Part shown: positions 7,414 through 16,227 of the stretch, one piece after another
Layout: each line of letters begins with the position of its first letter
Position numbering within the stretch: position 1 is the stretch's first letter
NCBI GenBank assembly: GCA_003537645.1
Contig: DPRM01000061.1
Span: 51,155 to 101,870, forward strand
Direction: 5' to 3'
DNA: 50,716 bases
Source: Prolixibacteraceae bacterium
GTDB taxonomy: Bacteria; Bacteroidota; Bacteroidia; Bacteroidales; Prolixibacteraceae
The notes under the pieces: generated by a model
Database searches by the model: none
What the model was told of the DNA's origin: nothing
Seen by the model: the letters and a program-made list of their open reading frames with translations, nothing else
Made by a program: the position numbers and the translations under genes

Positions 7414-9963
7414 ATGACAGTCGATTTAAAATCAGAAAAGTACCGGGGACTGACCAACGAACAGGTTCAGGAAAAGCAAAAGCGCGAAGGACTGAACGAA
7501 CTTCCTTCGTCGAAACCCAAAAACCTGTTTGCCATTGCCTGGGGCGTGGTGAAAGAGCCCATGTTTTTGCTGCTGGTGGCCTGCGGCGCTTTGTACCTGA
7601 TTTTGGGCGATGTTCAGGAGGGATTGATGTTGCTGGGATTCGTTTTTGTGATTATGGGGATCGAATTTTATCAGGAAAAGAAAACCGAAAAAGCGCTCGA
7701 TGCACTGAAAGACATGGCGAGTCCGCGTGCTTTGGTGATTCGGGAGGGCATTGAAAAGCGCATTGCGGGACGCGATGTGGTGAACGGCGATCTGGTGGTT
7801 TTGCAGGAAGGCGACCGCGTTCCGGCTGATGCAACGGTTTTATATTCGGTGAACCTGATGGCCGACGAGTCGCTGCTGACCGGCGAATCGGTTCCGGTGC
7901 GAAAATCGGAGTGGAACGGCGCTGACAAAAACACCCATCCCGGTGGCGATGATTTGCCTTTCGTGTATTCCGGATCGATGATCGTTCAGGGGAATGGCAT
8001 CGTAAAAGTAACGGCCATCGGGTCGAACACCGAAATCGGCAAAATCGGGAAAGCGCTCGATTCGGTGGAGGAAGAACCCACCAAGCTGAAAACCGAAATG
8101 GCGGTGCTGGTAAAAAGACTGGCAATCATCGGTATTTCGCTGTGTGTGTTGGTGATTGTGGTATTTACGCTCACCCGTGGCGATTTGCTGAAAGGATTCC
8201 TGGCCGGAATTACGCTGGCGATGGCCATGCTTCCTGAAGAATTTCCGGTGGTACTGACGGTTTTTATGGCTTTGGGAGCCTGGCGGATGTCGAAAAAAAA
8301 TGTACTGACCCGCAAACCATCAGCCGTTGAAACGCTGGGTTCGGCAACGGTTTTGTGTACTGATAAAACCGGGACGCTCACCCAAAATAAAATGAAGGTT
8401 GCCCGCCTGTACAACGGGAAAAGCTTTCATACTGTCAGCAAATCAAACGGTTTTCCTGATGAGTTTCACGAGATCATCGAATACGGGATTTTGTCGAGCC
8501 AGACCAACCCGTTGGACCCGATGGAACGCGCCATTACCAACATGGGCGAGGCTTATCTGCAAAACACCGAACACATTCATACCGACTGGCAAATGGTGAA
8601 GGAATATCCGCTTTCGAAAGATTTGCTGGCCATGTCGCGCGTTTTTACGAACCACGAAAAACACCGCCAAACCATTGCTACCAAAGGCGCACCCGAAGCA
8701 ATTTTCGACTTGTGCCACCTTCAGCAAAATCAAAAAGAGAAATATGCGGAGGCTGTGGCCGAAATGGCTTCGGCCGGATTGCGGGTTTTGGGCGTGGCAA
8801 AAGCATTGATCGGGACTGAAGATCTGCCTGAAATTCAGCACGATTTCGATTTCGAATTTATTGGTCTGATCGCTCTTTCCGATCCGATTCGCGAAAATGT
8901 GCCTGCCGCCGTGAATGAATGCTACCAGGCCGGAATCCGTGTGATCATGATTACAGGCGATTATCCGGTGACCGCCATGAATATTGCCCGCGAAATCGGG
9001 CTGAAAAACCCTGACATTTCAATCAGTGGACCCGAACTTCAGGAAATGACCGAAGATGAACTGGCCGAACGGATCAGGAACGTGAACGTGTTTGCCCGGG
9101 TTGTCCCGGAGCAGAAACTGAAAATTGTGAACGCGCTGAAACGAAACGGCGAAATTGTGGCCATGACCGGCGATGGCGTGAACGATGCGCCCGCGCTGAA
9201 AGCCGCCAACATTGGTATCGCGATGGGCGAAAAAGGAACCGACGTGGCGCGCGAAGCCTCGTCGCTGGTGCTGATGGACGATAATTTCGCATCGATTGTG
9301 GGCGCCGTAAAAATGGGGCGCCGCATTTTCGACAACTTGCAAAAAGCGCTTGGGTACATTTTTGCCATTCATGTCCCGATTGCCGGATTGTCACTCATCC
9401 CGGTTTTCGTGGCCGACTGGCCTTTGTTGCTCTGGCCGGTACACATTGTGTTTCTTGAACTGATTATCGACCCGGCATGCTCCATTATTTTTGAAGCCGA
9501 AAAGGAAGAAAAAAACGTGATGAACCGTCCGCCAAAAGCCATTGACGAACCTTTCTTCGGCGCGAAAAAGATTTGGTTGAGCTGCTCGCAGGGAATCGGG
9601 ATTCTGGTGGTTGTTTTTGCCGTTTACTTAATTGGCCTGAAAACTGGCTACTCTGAGCAGGAAACGCGCGCACTGGCATTTACCACGCTGATTGCCGCCA
9701 ACATCGCGGTGATTCTATCGAACCGTTCGTGGACGCGCAATATTTTTCAGATACTGCGCACTTCAAATAAAACCGTAAAATGGGTAGTTGGTGGAGCTGC
9801 TTTTTTCCTGATACTGATCCTGAACGTGCCTTTCCTGCTCAATCTGTTCCAGTTCGAAAAAATCAGCCTGGCAGAATCGCTGATCTGCATTGTTGCCGGT
9901 TTTTCGAGTATTGTATGGTTCGAGATTTACAAGGTTTGGAGAAGCAGGGAAAGAGTAACATGA
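7414..9963 (+). CDS. Cation-translocating P-type ATPase (P2-like)
   Basis: Inner-membrane ion pump of 849 residues. It contains the actuator TGES (156-159), phosphorylation site DKTGTLT (Asp317), and hinge MTGDGVNDAPALKAANIGIAMG. There are two membrane pairs before the catalytic loop and a block of C-terminal helices. The M4 ion-site motif is PEEFP (274-278) instead of the PEGLP of Ca2+ pumps, so the ion cannot be assigned safely. No N-terminal metal-binding domain or CPx motif is present, which excludes a Cu/Zn P1B pump. Regulation by the upstream MarR protein is supported by a shared operator. Confidence 0.9.
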   Translation: MTVDLKSEKYRGLTNEQVQEKQKREGLNELPSSKPKNLFAIAWGVVKEPMFLLLVACGALYLILGDVQEGLMLLGFVFVIMGIEFYQEKKTEKALDALKDMASPRALVIREGIEKRIAGRDVVNGDLVVLQEGDRVPADATVLYSVNLMADESLLTGESVPVRKSEWNGADKNTHPGGDDLPFVYSGSMIVQGNGIVKVTAIGSNTEIGKIGKALDSVEEEPTKLKTEMAVLVKRLAIIGISLCVLVIVVFTLTRGDLLKGFLAGITLAMAMLPEEFPVVLTVFMALGAWRMSKKNVLTRKPSAVETLGSATVLCTDKTGTLTQNKMKVARLYNGKSFHTVSKSNGFPDEFHEIIEYGILSSQTNPLDPMERAITNMGEAYLQNTEHIHTDWQMVKEYPLSKDLLAMSRVFTNHEKHRQTIATKGAPEAIFDLCHLQQNQKEKYAEAVAEMASAGLRVLGVAKALIGTEDLPEIQHDFDFEFIGLIALSDPIRENVPAAVNECYQAGIRVIMITGDYPVTAMNIAREIGLKNPDISISGPELQEMTEDELAERIRNVNVFARVVPEQKLKIVNALKRNGEIVAMTGDGVNDAPALKAANIGIAMGEKGTDVAREASSLVLMDDNFASIVGAVKMGRRIFDNLQKALGYIFAIHVPIAGLSLIPVFVADWPLLLWPVHIVFLELIIDPACSIIFEAEKEEKNVMNRPPKAIDEPFFGAKKIWLSCSQGIGILVVVFAVYLIGLKTGYSEQETRALAFTTLIAANIAVILSNRSWTRNIFQILRTSNKTVKWVVGGAAFFLILILNVPFLLNLFQFEKISLAESLICIVAGFSSIVWFEIYKVWRSRERVT

Positions 9964-10075
9964 AATTTTTAACAGTTTGGAAAGGCAAGCTCTTTGGGCA
10001 TTCTTTGTAGGCTTTGTGCGGTTGCCAAAATGGGTAACATGCTTGCCTTAACGTTGGATTGTTTTGTCTGTTTTC

Positions 10076-10540
10076 TTATTCCAATTCAAAAGTTACAGTT
10101 ACATTTCCCGAACCCAATGCAGTTGTCAAACCTGTTACATCATCTATTGTCCCCAATTTTATATAGCTGTATGATGTTGAAAATGTTTTATAAAACAGCA
10201 CTAAAGTTTTTGAACCGTACAACATTAAATCACCATTTTTTATCGTTCCCGGATTGGATGAGTTTGTCGGAATACTTTCGGGCAAGTCGTAATATTTCTC
10301 ATTTCCATTCAGTTCAATCATATTGATTGTCAAAGGCAACAATTCTTTAAAAGCTTTTGCCGAGTTATTGTCCAAAAGTGTGACTATAAAGGTTTGTGAA
10401 TTTGCTTTTATTTTGATTTTACCGTTTGCCAATGGTGCATTATTTTCTGTGTTAATCTTGTCATCTTCTTTGTTACAAGAAGATGCACTACTCATAAATG
10501 TTGACATAAAAGCCAACATCATTAAAAACGAATATTTCAT
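10076..10540 (-). CDS. Cyclophilin-like-fold lipoprotein
   Basis: Small exported protein of 154 residues: a signal sequence ending in a Cys-containing stretch (SSASSCNKEDD, lipobox-like), then a cyclophilin-like domain. Recognisable elements are FIVTLLDNNSAKAFKELLP, NGNEKYYDLPESIP, GDLMLYGSKTLVLFYKTF and YIKLGTIDD. Such proteins often accompany cupin, aldo-keto reductase and SDR genes in Bacteroidota, as here. The exact role is unknown; peptidyl-prolyl isomerase activity should not be assumed. It is the last gene of the minus-strand cluster, after a decayed cupin remnant. Confidence 0.8.
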   Translation of the reverse strand: MKYSFLMMLAFMSTFMSSASSCNKEDDKINTENNAPLANGKIKIKANSQTFIVTLLDNNSAKAFKELLPLTINMIELNGNEKYYDLPESIPTNSSNPGTIKNGDLMLYGSKTLVLFYKTFSTSYSYIKLGTIDDVTGLTTALGSGNVTVTFELE

Positions 10541-10555
10541 AATCTTGCTAATATT

Positions 10556-10660
10556 TTAAATGCTCTTTGAAAAATGCTCCCAACTTGTCGAAGGGAATAA
10601 CATCCACCTTCATCAGCATTTGCCCCGTGCCAATGCCTTACATTTACTCGATCGACGGAT
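10556..10660 (-). pseudogene. Remnant of a cupin gene
   Basis: Reading the minus strand through this gap gives NVRHWHGANADEGG, which matches the cupin motif NVRHWHGASPDVG of the intact gene at 13973-14470. Upstream residues do not continue a cupin fold, and the reading frame runs into the start of the cyclophilin-like gene, so only a fragment survives. A second short frame (MLMKVDVIPFDKLGAFF) overlaps it. It may be a relic of a larger ancestral cluster. Boundaries are approximate. Confidence 0.45.
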
Positions 10661-10677
10661 GAAAATTCCCGTCTTTC

Positions 10678-11424
10678 TTACAGCTCCTGAGAGGTTGGAC
10701 GGAAGATAATCTCATTAATGTCAACGTCTTCAGGCTGGCTGATTGCAAACGCAACCACACGTGCAAAACTATCCGGACTAATTCCTACTTCTCCCACATA
10801 ATCTTTGTTAGCCTGCTGAATATCTGCCTCGGAAATATGTTCCAGCAATTCTGTTTTGACGGCTCCAGGACAAACAATTGTAGTACGAATATTATAAGGT
10901 TTAACTTCCAAACGTAAACCTTCCGTCAATGCCCGAACAGCATATTTTGTAGCAGAATAAACTGCAGAGCCGTTAAATACTTTGTGACCAGCCACAGAAG
11001 AAGTATTGATAATCTGACCAAACTTTTGCTCTTTCATATAAGGAAGAACAGCGGCAATACCATTAAGCACGCCTTTGATGTTGACATCAACCATCATATC
11101 CCACTCGTCAACATTTAGGCGATCCATCGGCGATAAGGGCATTATACCAGCATTATTGAGAATTACATCAACACGTCCGAATTTTTCAACTGCAGAATCG
11201 ACCAACTTCTTTACCTGATCTCGCTGTGTTACGTCTGTAGCAATGGCAATCGCTTTTCCACCACTTTCCTGAATCTCGTTTGCCAGTTTTTCTATCCTAT
11301 CCGCTCTTCTTGCACCCAATACAACCGCTGCACCGAGCTGTGATAAATGTTTTGCCGCTGCTTCACCCATACCACTGCTTGCGCCGGTAATGATTACCAC
11401 TTTGCCTTTTACGTTGTTTGTCAT
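10678..11424 (-). CDS. Short-chain dehydrogenase/reductase
   Basis: Classical SDR of 248 residues using NAD(P)H. The cofactor motif is TGASSGMG, with GARR after strand 2 (Arg favours NADPH), then LNNAGIM, catalytic Ser in NTSSVAG, and YSATK as the YxxxK motif. PGAVKTELLE marks the substrate loop. It is the fifth gene of an AraC-linked minus-strand cluster, with 71 bp to the hydrolase gene upstream. The substrate is unknown. Confidence 0.9.
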   Translation of the reverse strand: MTNNVKGKVVIITGASSGMGEAAAKHLSQLGAAVVLGARRADRIEKLANEIQESGGKAIAIATDVTQRDQVKKLVDSAVEKFGRVDVILNNAGIMPLSPMDRLNVDEWDMMVDVNIKGVLNGIAAVLPYMKEQKFGQIINTSSVAGHKVFNGSAVYSATKYAVRALTEGLRLEVKPYNIRTTIVCPGAVKTELLEHISEADIQQANKDYVGEVGISPDSFARVVAFAISQPEDVDINEIIFRPTSQEL

Positions 11425-11495
11425 GTTTTATCGTTTTTTAAGAATTACTCTATTCAGCCATCGTTGTATGAAGAACAGACAGTATAATTCTATGG

Positions 11496-12764
11496 TTAAC
11501 TTTTATAGAATATATCATCGAAGAAACTCAGCATTTGAGCGGCATAAGGCACCCCATATCTGGCAAAAGTTGCTCTCGTTGTAGCATCTGGTTTCCAATC
11601 GAAAAAGGCGTGTCCTGCATCTTCCACCTGAATATACTTTACCGACTGCCCGGCTGCTTTGAGCACATCTACATAGCGCTGCACCATAGCGTGATCTACG
11701 ATCGGGTCTTTTGTACCACGGACAATGAAATGCGGAAGAACCCGTTCACCAGCCTTTGGAACATGCCTTGTAGGAGAAATGGCGTCCCAATAACCTTGGT
11801 CTGTTTGCTCCAGCAGCGTTTTAAAGTCCGCTGCCTCGGATGCACCATAACTTGGTGCCACAGCCTTAACTGCATTGGTTATTTCAGTTTTAACCTGAAC
11901 CAGTGATTTTCTTTTTGGCAGGTAGCTTGGCATATACTGGTAAACCCCGCTAGTTATCCCAAAACCAGCATCGCCAATAAGCGGACTAAGGGTGGCCACT
12001 GCTTCGGCTAGATGGCCGCCGGCACTGTCGCCGGTAACGGCTATACGGGTCGGATCGCCGCCGTACTCCGCAGCATGTTCCTGAATATGGGCGATGGCTC
12101 CAAAAACATCTTCAATCAAATTGTGCATGTACGTCGGCTCGGTTTCTCCGTCCAGTCTGTTAATCCACCGGTAGTCAATACTGAAAACAACATAGCGACC
12201 ACCTTTCACCAGTTCACGAGCTAGTCCACGCATAATGTCTTCGTTGTTTGAAGACCAACCGCCGCCATGAATGATGATAATGCAAGGAAGATTTTTAGCC
12301 CCTTTCGGCGAATACACATCGTACTTCAAAGGCTTAACTCCCGGCTTTGCATAAACAACATCTTGGATTGCCCTCACATTATCTACCAAAGAACGGGGAA
12401 TAAATGTTGCCCCGACCTTCATATCCTTGGTAACAGTTATTTTCATTTTAGGTGTGAAACTTTCGTAACTAGTTGTTCCCCAAATACCTCCTTTTGCCGT
12501 GTAATACACGGCATCCAGACTGTATGCCGATGCGGGTTTGGCTTTTACCGATAATACAGTGCCCGCCGGCACCTGGCCGTCATCAGGAATTTTTGGACTA
12601 ATGGTATAAGACCCGTTTTCAGCCGGAACAGACGTTATGGTAAATGTTTCTAACGGCTTCTTTTTTGAAGAGGATGACACTGTCTGTGCATTTAACCCAG
12701 AAGTAAGTAAAACGACAACATAAATGAATGTTGTTATCAGCAGCCTTGCAATTGATTTATTCAT
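11496..12764 (-). CDS. Secreted alpha/beta hydrolase (carboxylesterase-like) with N-terminal repeat domain
   Basis: Exported esterase/lipase-type protein of 422 residues. The signal peptide is followed by a beta-rich segment (FTITSVPAENGSYTISPKIP to about residue 110), resembling small cell-wall-type repeat domains. The catalytic domain has the oxyanion motif IIIHGGGWSSN, nucleophile elbow VTGDSAGGHLAEA, acid GTKDPIVDH and His EDAGHAFFDW, so the Ser-Asp-His triad is complete. It belongs to the hormone-sensitive-lipase/BD-FAE-like group that cleaves short acyl esters. Gaps of 28 bp and 71 bp to its neighbours support one transcript. Confidence 0.87.
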   Translation of the reverse strand: MNKSIARLLITTFIYVVVLLTSGLNAQTVSSSSKKKPLETFTITSVPAENGSYTISPKIPDDGQVPAGTVLSVKAKPASAYSLDAVYYTAKGGIWGTTSYESFTPKMKITVTKDMKVGATFIPRSLVDNVRAIQDVVYAKPGVKPLKYDVYSPKGAKNLPCIIIIHGGGWSSNNEDIMRGLARELVKGGRYVVFSIDYRWINRLDGETEPTYMHNLIEDVFGAIAHIQEHAAEYGGDPTRIAVTGDSAGGHLAEAVATLSPLIGDAGFGITSGVYQYMPSYLPKRKSLVQVKTEITNAVKAVAPSYGASEAADFKTLLEQTDQGYWDAISPTRHVPKAGERVLPHFIVRGTKDPIVDHAMVQRYVDVLKAAGQSVKYIQVEDAGHAFFDWKPDATTRATFARYGVPYAAQMLSFFDDIFYKS

Positions 12765-12792
12765 GAGGAAAATTTTATTTTTTCTTATCTGA

Positions 12793-13956
12793 TTAATATT
12801 CTACTCTCGACTGTTGCAGTGCATCATAGCGATCACCCACAACTCCTATTTTCTCTATTTTACTTTCAATCTCATTTATTTCGGCTGCGGTTAACACGAA
12901 GTCAGCGGCTCGTAAATCCTCCTCTAAATGTGAAAGCTTGGTTGTGCCAGGCAAGGGAACTATAAAAGGGTATTTTGAAAGCATCCACGCTATGGATATT
13001 TGAGATGAAGTCATTCCTTTTGTCTTTCCAAACTCATTCAGCGCCTCTACAATCCGGATATTTGACCTTAAAGCCTCAGGCTGAAACCGTGGCCATGCAC
13101 CCCGAATGTCATTCGTATTCAAATCAGAATACTCGGTTAAATTTCCACCCAACAAACCACGGCAAAGCGGACTATATGCCACGAAACCTATCTCCAATTC
13201 CTGCAAAGTGGAAAAGATGACTTCTTCGGGTAGCCTAAACATAAAGGAATACTCACTTTGCACTGCCGTAACAGGGCAAACAGCGTGTGCCTTTCTGATG
13301 GTTTCTGCTTTTGCTTCACTTAGACCAAAGTGCAGCACTTTCCCGGCTTGTATAAGATCCTTTACGGCACCTGCAACATCCTCAATTGGCACGTTCGGAT
13401 CAACCCTGTGCTGAAAGAAAAGATCGATACGGTCGGTCTTAAGCCGTTTGAGTGATTGATCGACAACCTTGCGAATGTGCTCTGGTGTGCTGTTGAAGAC
13501 ATTTGTACCCCCAATATCAAACCCAAATTTGGTAGAGATGGCAACTTGGTTTCGGATGGGAGCAAGCGCTTCTCCAACCAATTCTTCATTTATATACGGA
13601 CCATAAACTTCGGCTGTATCGAAAAAGTCGCAGCCACGTTCAGCAGCATCCCGGATCAGTTTGACCATGCTCTTGTGATCGGGATGGATACCACGACCAG
13701 AATGCATACCCATGCAGCCCAACTGAATAGCTGAAACTTCAAGCGGATTCTTCTTTGAACCTAAAGTCCGCTTTTTATCCAATATGGTACCTATCCCTTT
13801 TTTCTTTTCGGAACTATGAGAAGCGGCTGCATAGCCCTTAACAGTTCCGGCTGCCATCGCTCCTAAACCTAAAAAGGTAGCTGCCGTTAAGAAACCCCTT
13901 CTACTGGTTGGATTTGCGATTTTATTTTCCGGCTGGTTCTCAATATTCTTTTTCAT
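12793..13956 (-). CDS. Aldo/keto reductase with Tat signal
   Basis: NADPH-dependent (beta/alpha)8 oxidoreductase of 387 residues. A twin-arginine leader (SRRGFLTAATFLGLGAMAAG) precedes the barrel. Catalytic residues sit in FFDTAEVYGPY (Asp, Tyr), ISTKFG (Lys) and FFQHRVDP (His). The AKR11/13-like motif IQLGCMGMHSGRG is present. The ATG at 13956 is preferred over the one at 13998, because the latter overlaps the upstream cupin gene and adds residues ahead of the Tat leader. Export implies a periplasmic reductase, unusual for the family but common for Tat-tagged Bacteroidota members. Confidence 0.87.
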   Translation of the reverse strand: MKKNIENQPENKIANPTSRRGFLTAATFLGLGAMAAGTVKGYAAASHSSEKKKGIGTILDKKRTLGSKKNPLEVSAIQLGCMGMHSGRGIHPDHKSMVKLIRDAAERGCDFFDTAEVYGPYINEELVGEALAPIRNQVAISTKFGFDIGGTNVFNSTPEHIRKVVDQSLKRLKTDRIDLFFQHRVDPNVPIEDVAGAVKDLIQAGKVLHFGLSEAKAETIRKAHAVCPVTAVQSEYSFMFRLPEEVIFSTLQELEIGFVAYSPLCRGLLGGNLTEYSDLNTNDIRGAWPRFQPEALRSNIRIVEALNEFGKTKGMTSSQISIAWMLSKYPFIVPLPGTTKLSHLEEDLRAADFVLTAAEINEIESKIEKIGVVGDRYDALQQSRVEY

Positions 13957-13972
13957 TGTTTTTTTTAATAAA

Positions 13973-14470
13973 CTACTTCGTATTGTTATATTGTTCATCC
14001 GTCACTGGCTCCATCCATTCGACAATCCCCTTTTCAGTGTTGGGAATAATATAAAGTTGCTGTACACCCACATCAGGGCTTGCACCGTGCCAGTGCCGCA
14101 CATTGGGCGGAAATTTTACCACATCTCCTTTTTTCATAACTTCAATGGGTTGCCCTTCAATCTGATAATAACCAATGCCATCCGTAATGATCAGTATCTG
14201 ACCGGATGGGTGGGTATGCCAATTACTCCGGGCTCCGGATTCAAAATAAACATTACCTGCAATTGTGGTATATACAGAATCTGCTTCCAACAGGCTTGTA
14301 GGATAAGCATTCCCGGTAAACCATTCTTCCGAACCTTTTTCACCCTTTGGGAAAATGGCATTCAATTCGTTTTTGTCCGATTCCATATTTTCTCGTTTTT
14401 CACTTTTTGTGTTGCAGGCCTGACCTATCAATATTAATAGGGCTACTGCGAGTGTCATTATTGTTCTCAT
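13973..14470 (-). CDS. Cupin-domain lipoprotein
   Basis: Small exported cupin of 165 residues. The ATG at 14470 gives a lipoprotein leader (LALLILIGQAC-like, lipobox before Cys); the longer ORF lacks a leader. Metal-binding cupin motifs are NWHTHPSGQILIITDG and FPPNVRHWHGASPD. Such proteins often bind a divalent metal and act as small dioxygenases, isomerases or scaffolds. It lies 10 bp after the acetyltransferase gene and 16 bp before the aldo/keto reductase gene. A decayed relative lies at about 10556-10660. Confidence 0.85.
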   Translation of the reverse strand: MRTIMTLAVALLILIGQACNTKSEKRENMESDKNELNAIFPKGEKGSEEWFTGNAYPTSLLEADSVYTTIAGNVYFESGARSNWHTHPSGQILIITDGIGYYQIEGQPIEVMKKGDVVKFPPNVRHWHGASPDVGVQQLYIIPNTEKGIVEWMEPVTDEQYNNTK

Positions 14471-14480
14471 TTTATCTGGT

Positions 14481-15041
14481 TTAAATTTTTTTGATGATTT
14501 TTGCAGGAATTCCACCCACGATTGTATTATCAGGAACATCTTTTGAAACCACAGAACCGGAAGCGACAACAGCGTTTTCGCCAATGGTTACGCCTTGCAA
14601 AATGGTGGCATTGGAACCAATCCAAGCGTTCTTTTTGATGTGAATAAGTTTTGGAATTAAAGAATGTCGGTCTTCAATTGAGGTGGGATGTCCTTCGGAT
14701 AATAAACTCACTTTCGGAGCAATTAACACGTTGTCTTCTATCGTAATTCCGCCCAAATCCAAAAAAACGCAATCGAAGTTTATAAATACATTTTTTCCGA
14801 TTTTGGTGTGCTTTCCATAATTGATATACAAAGGCGTAAAAACAGCAACGCTTTCGTCAATTTCAGTACCTGTTATTTGGCTTAGTAAATCCCTGATTTC
14901 GCTCGGCTCTGTTGCATTGTTCATTTGAACAAGCAACTTTTTTGTACTGTACGATGCTTCACGCATTTTGTACGCTTCAAGGTCATTTGGCAAAATGGGT
15001 TCGCCCATTTTCAATCGTTCAAAAATATCTGTTGTTTGCAT
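14481..15041 (-). CDS. Hexapeptide-repeat sugar O-acetyltransferase (Maa/LacA-like)
   Basis: Left-handed beta-helix acyltransferase of 186 residues. The N-terminal MaC domain (MGEPILPNDLEAYKMREAS) is followed by hexapeptide repeats (TKIGKNVFINFDCVFLDLGG, ITIEDNVLIAPKVSLLSEGH) and the catalytic-His loop near SEGHPTS. It probably moves acetyl from acetyl-CoA to maltose, galactoside or a related sugar. It is the first gene of the minus-strand cluster and divergent from the AraC-type regulator. On the minus strand a TAACTTTG, fitting the Bacteroidota -7 consensus TAnnTTTG, lies at 15068-15061, but I see no well-placed -33 box. Confidence 0.88.
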   Translation of the reverse strand: MQTTDIFERLKMGEPILPNDLEAYKMREASYSTKKLLVQMNNATEPSEIRDLLSQITGTEIDESVAVFTPLYINYGKHTKIGKNVFINFDCVFLDLGGITIEDNVLIAPKVSLLSEGHPTSIEDRHSLIPKLIHIKKNAWIGSNATILQGVTIGENAVVASGSVVSKDVPDNTIVGGIPAKIIKKI

Positions 15042-15154
15042 TGTCTTATTTTTTACAAGGCAAAGTTAACGGCACTTCAAAGGTGTTTTGTTACATTAAC
15101 GTCGCAATTAATGTCAAATATTACCTATTTTTGTTAATAGTTCCTAAATATTGA

Positions 15155-15976
15155 ATGAATATGTCAGAATATCAAAAGGTTATCCAGTATAAAACAGCAT
15201 CAACGGCTCAATTTCCTAAAGATTTTCAAACCCGGTTCCACACGCATATTTATTGCCAAAGTGGAAGCGTGAAATTTGTCTTTAATGGTCAGCAATACCA
15301 ATGCAAAAAAGGGGAATTTATATTTTGGCTGGCAGGTATTAATGTTTCGGACTTGTCTTTCTCAGCGAATTTTAAGGCAACATTGTTGTTTGTGGACAGC
15401 GATTTATTGACAACAAATTTACCGAGTGTAAATGCGAGTATCGACAGCGTTATACATTCCAAAGAAAATCCGATTTTGCACCCTGATAAAAAAGACAAAG
15501 AGAAAATCTTAAAAAATTTTCAATTGCTGTACGATAAATCGCAAGAAACAAACCACCGATTTTACGAAGAAATGTTGAAACTCCAAATGCAACTTTTTCT
15601 TTTTGAAATGTGGCACGTTTTTGAAGATGAACTCGATAGACGAAAACGAAGTTTACAAAGCGGAACATTGTACGAACGGTTTTTGCAATTAGTACAGGAA
15701 CATTGTATGAAAGAACGAGAAGTGCAGTTTTACAGCGATAAGCTGAACATCACACCCAAATATCTCAATTATATCTGCAAGGTCAATACCCGAATTACCG
15801 CTTCGGAATGGATAAAACGATATACAAAAGAACGATTGTTACTTTTATTGCAAAACAAAAATCTGAACATTTCGGAAATTGCTGATAAAATGGATTTTTC
15901 GAGCCGTTCGTTCTTTACCCGCTATGTGAAAAAATTGCTTGGTATAACTCCGAAGGAATATCGGGAGCGAATATGA
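15155..15976 (+). CDS. AraC-family transcriptional regulator
   Basis: Activator-type regulator of 273 residues: an N-terminal cupin-like sensing domain (HTHIYCQSGSVKFVFNGQQYQC) and a C-terminal double helix-turn-helix (YSDKLNITPKYLNYICKVN, then NISEIADKMDFSSRSFFTRY and GITPKEYRE). It is divergent from the acetyltransferase-cupin-AKR-hydrolase-SDR cluster, with 113 bp between starts, so it is the likely regulator of that cluster. Its ligand is unknown. A TATTTTTG box at 15126-15133 fits the -7 consensus. Confidence 0.88.
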   Translation: MNMSEYQKVIQYKTASTAQFPKDFQTRFHTHIYCQSGSVKFVFNGQQYQCKKGEFIFWLAGINVSDLSFSANFKATLLFVDSDLLTTNLPSVNASIDSVIHSKENPILHPDKKDKEKILKNFQLLYDKSQETNHRFYEEMLKLQMQLFLFEMWHVFEDELDRRKRSLQSGTLYERFLQLVQEHCMKEREVQFYSDKLNITPKYLNYICKVNTRITASEWIKRYTKERLLLLLQNKNLNISEIADKMDFSSRSFFTRYVKKLLGITPKEYRERI

Positions 15977-15996
15977 AAAACTTTTTTTTCTGTGTC

Positions 15997-16168
15997 GGGC
16001 TGTTGTTTGGGAAGCCTTCATGTTATAGGGAATGCCCGCCCTGTTAAAGATTTTGCTGCCATGTAGGTGAAAATGGCCGTCATGTTAGTTTTTTAGTCGC
16101 CATGTTACCCAATATCGCCGTCATGTTAAAAATATCTCCGCCATGTTGGTTCGGAAGCCGCCATGTTG
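15997..16168. repeat. Array of about nine CATGTT-centred repeats at 20-21 bp spacing
   Basis: A 10-bp core close to YCGYCATGTT recurs with its central A (or equivalent) at 16000, 16020, 16041, 16061, 16082, 16102, 16123, 16143 and 16163. The first and third copies are degenerate (CTGTT). Cores are separated by 10-11 bp of unrelated sequence. Spacing mixes 20 and 21, so the array cannot encode a protein repeat. It lies between the convergent araC-type and pcm genes, hence not in a promoter. Confidence 0.75.
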
Positions 16169-16227
16169 CACCCAATCGCAATTTCAGCTTGGTGGCTTTG
16201 CAGTTTTCAACGGTGGGGTTCCGTTTT

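Noticed and set aside
15997..16168. Repeat array as a small CRISPR
   Set aside because: Cores are only about 10 bp, spacers 10-11 bp, copies are degenerate and no cas gene is near. It is kept as an unexplained repeat array.
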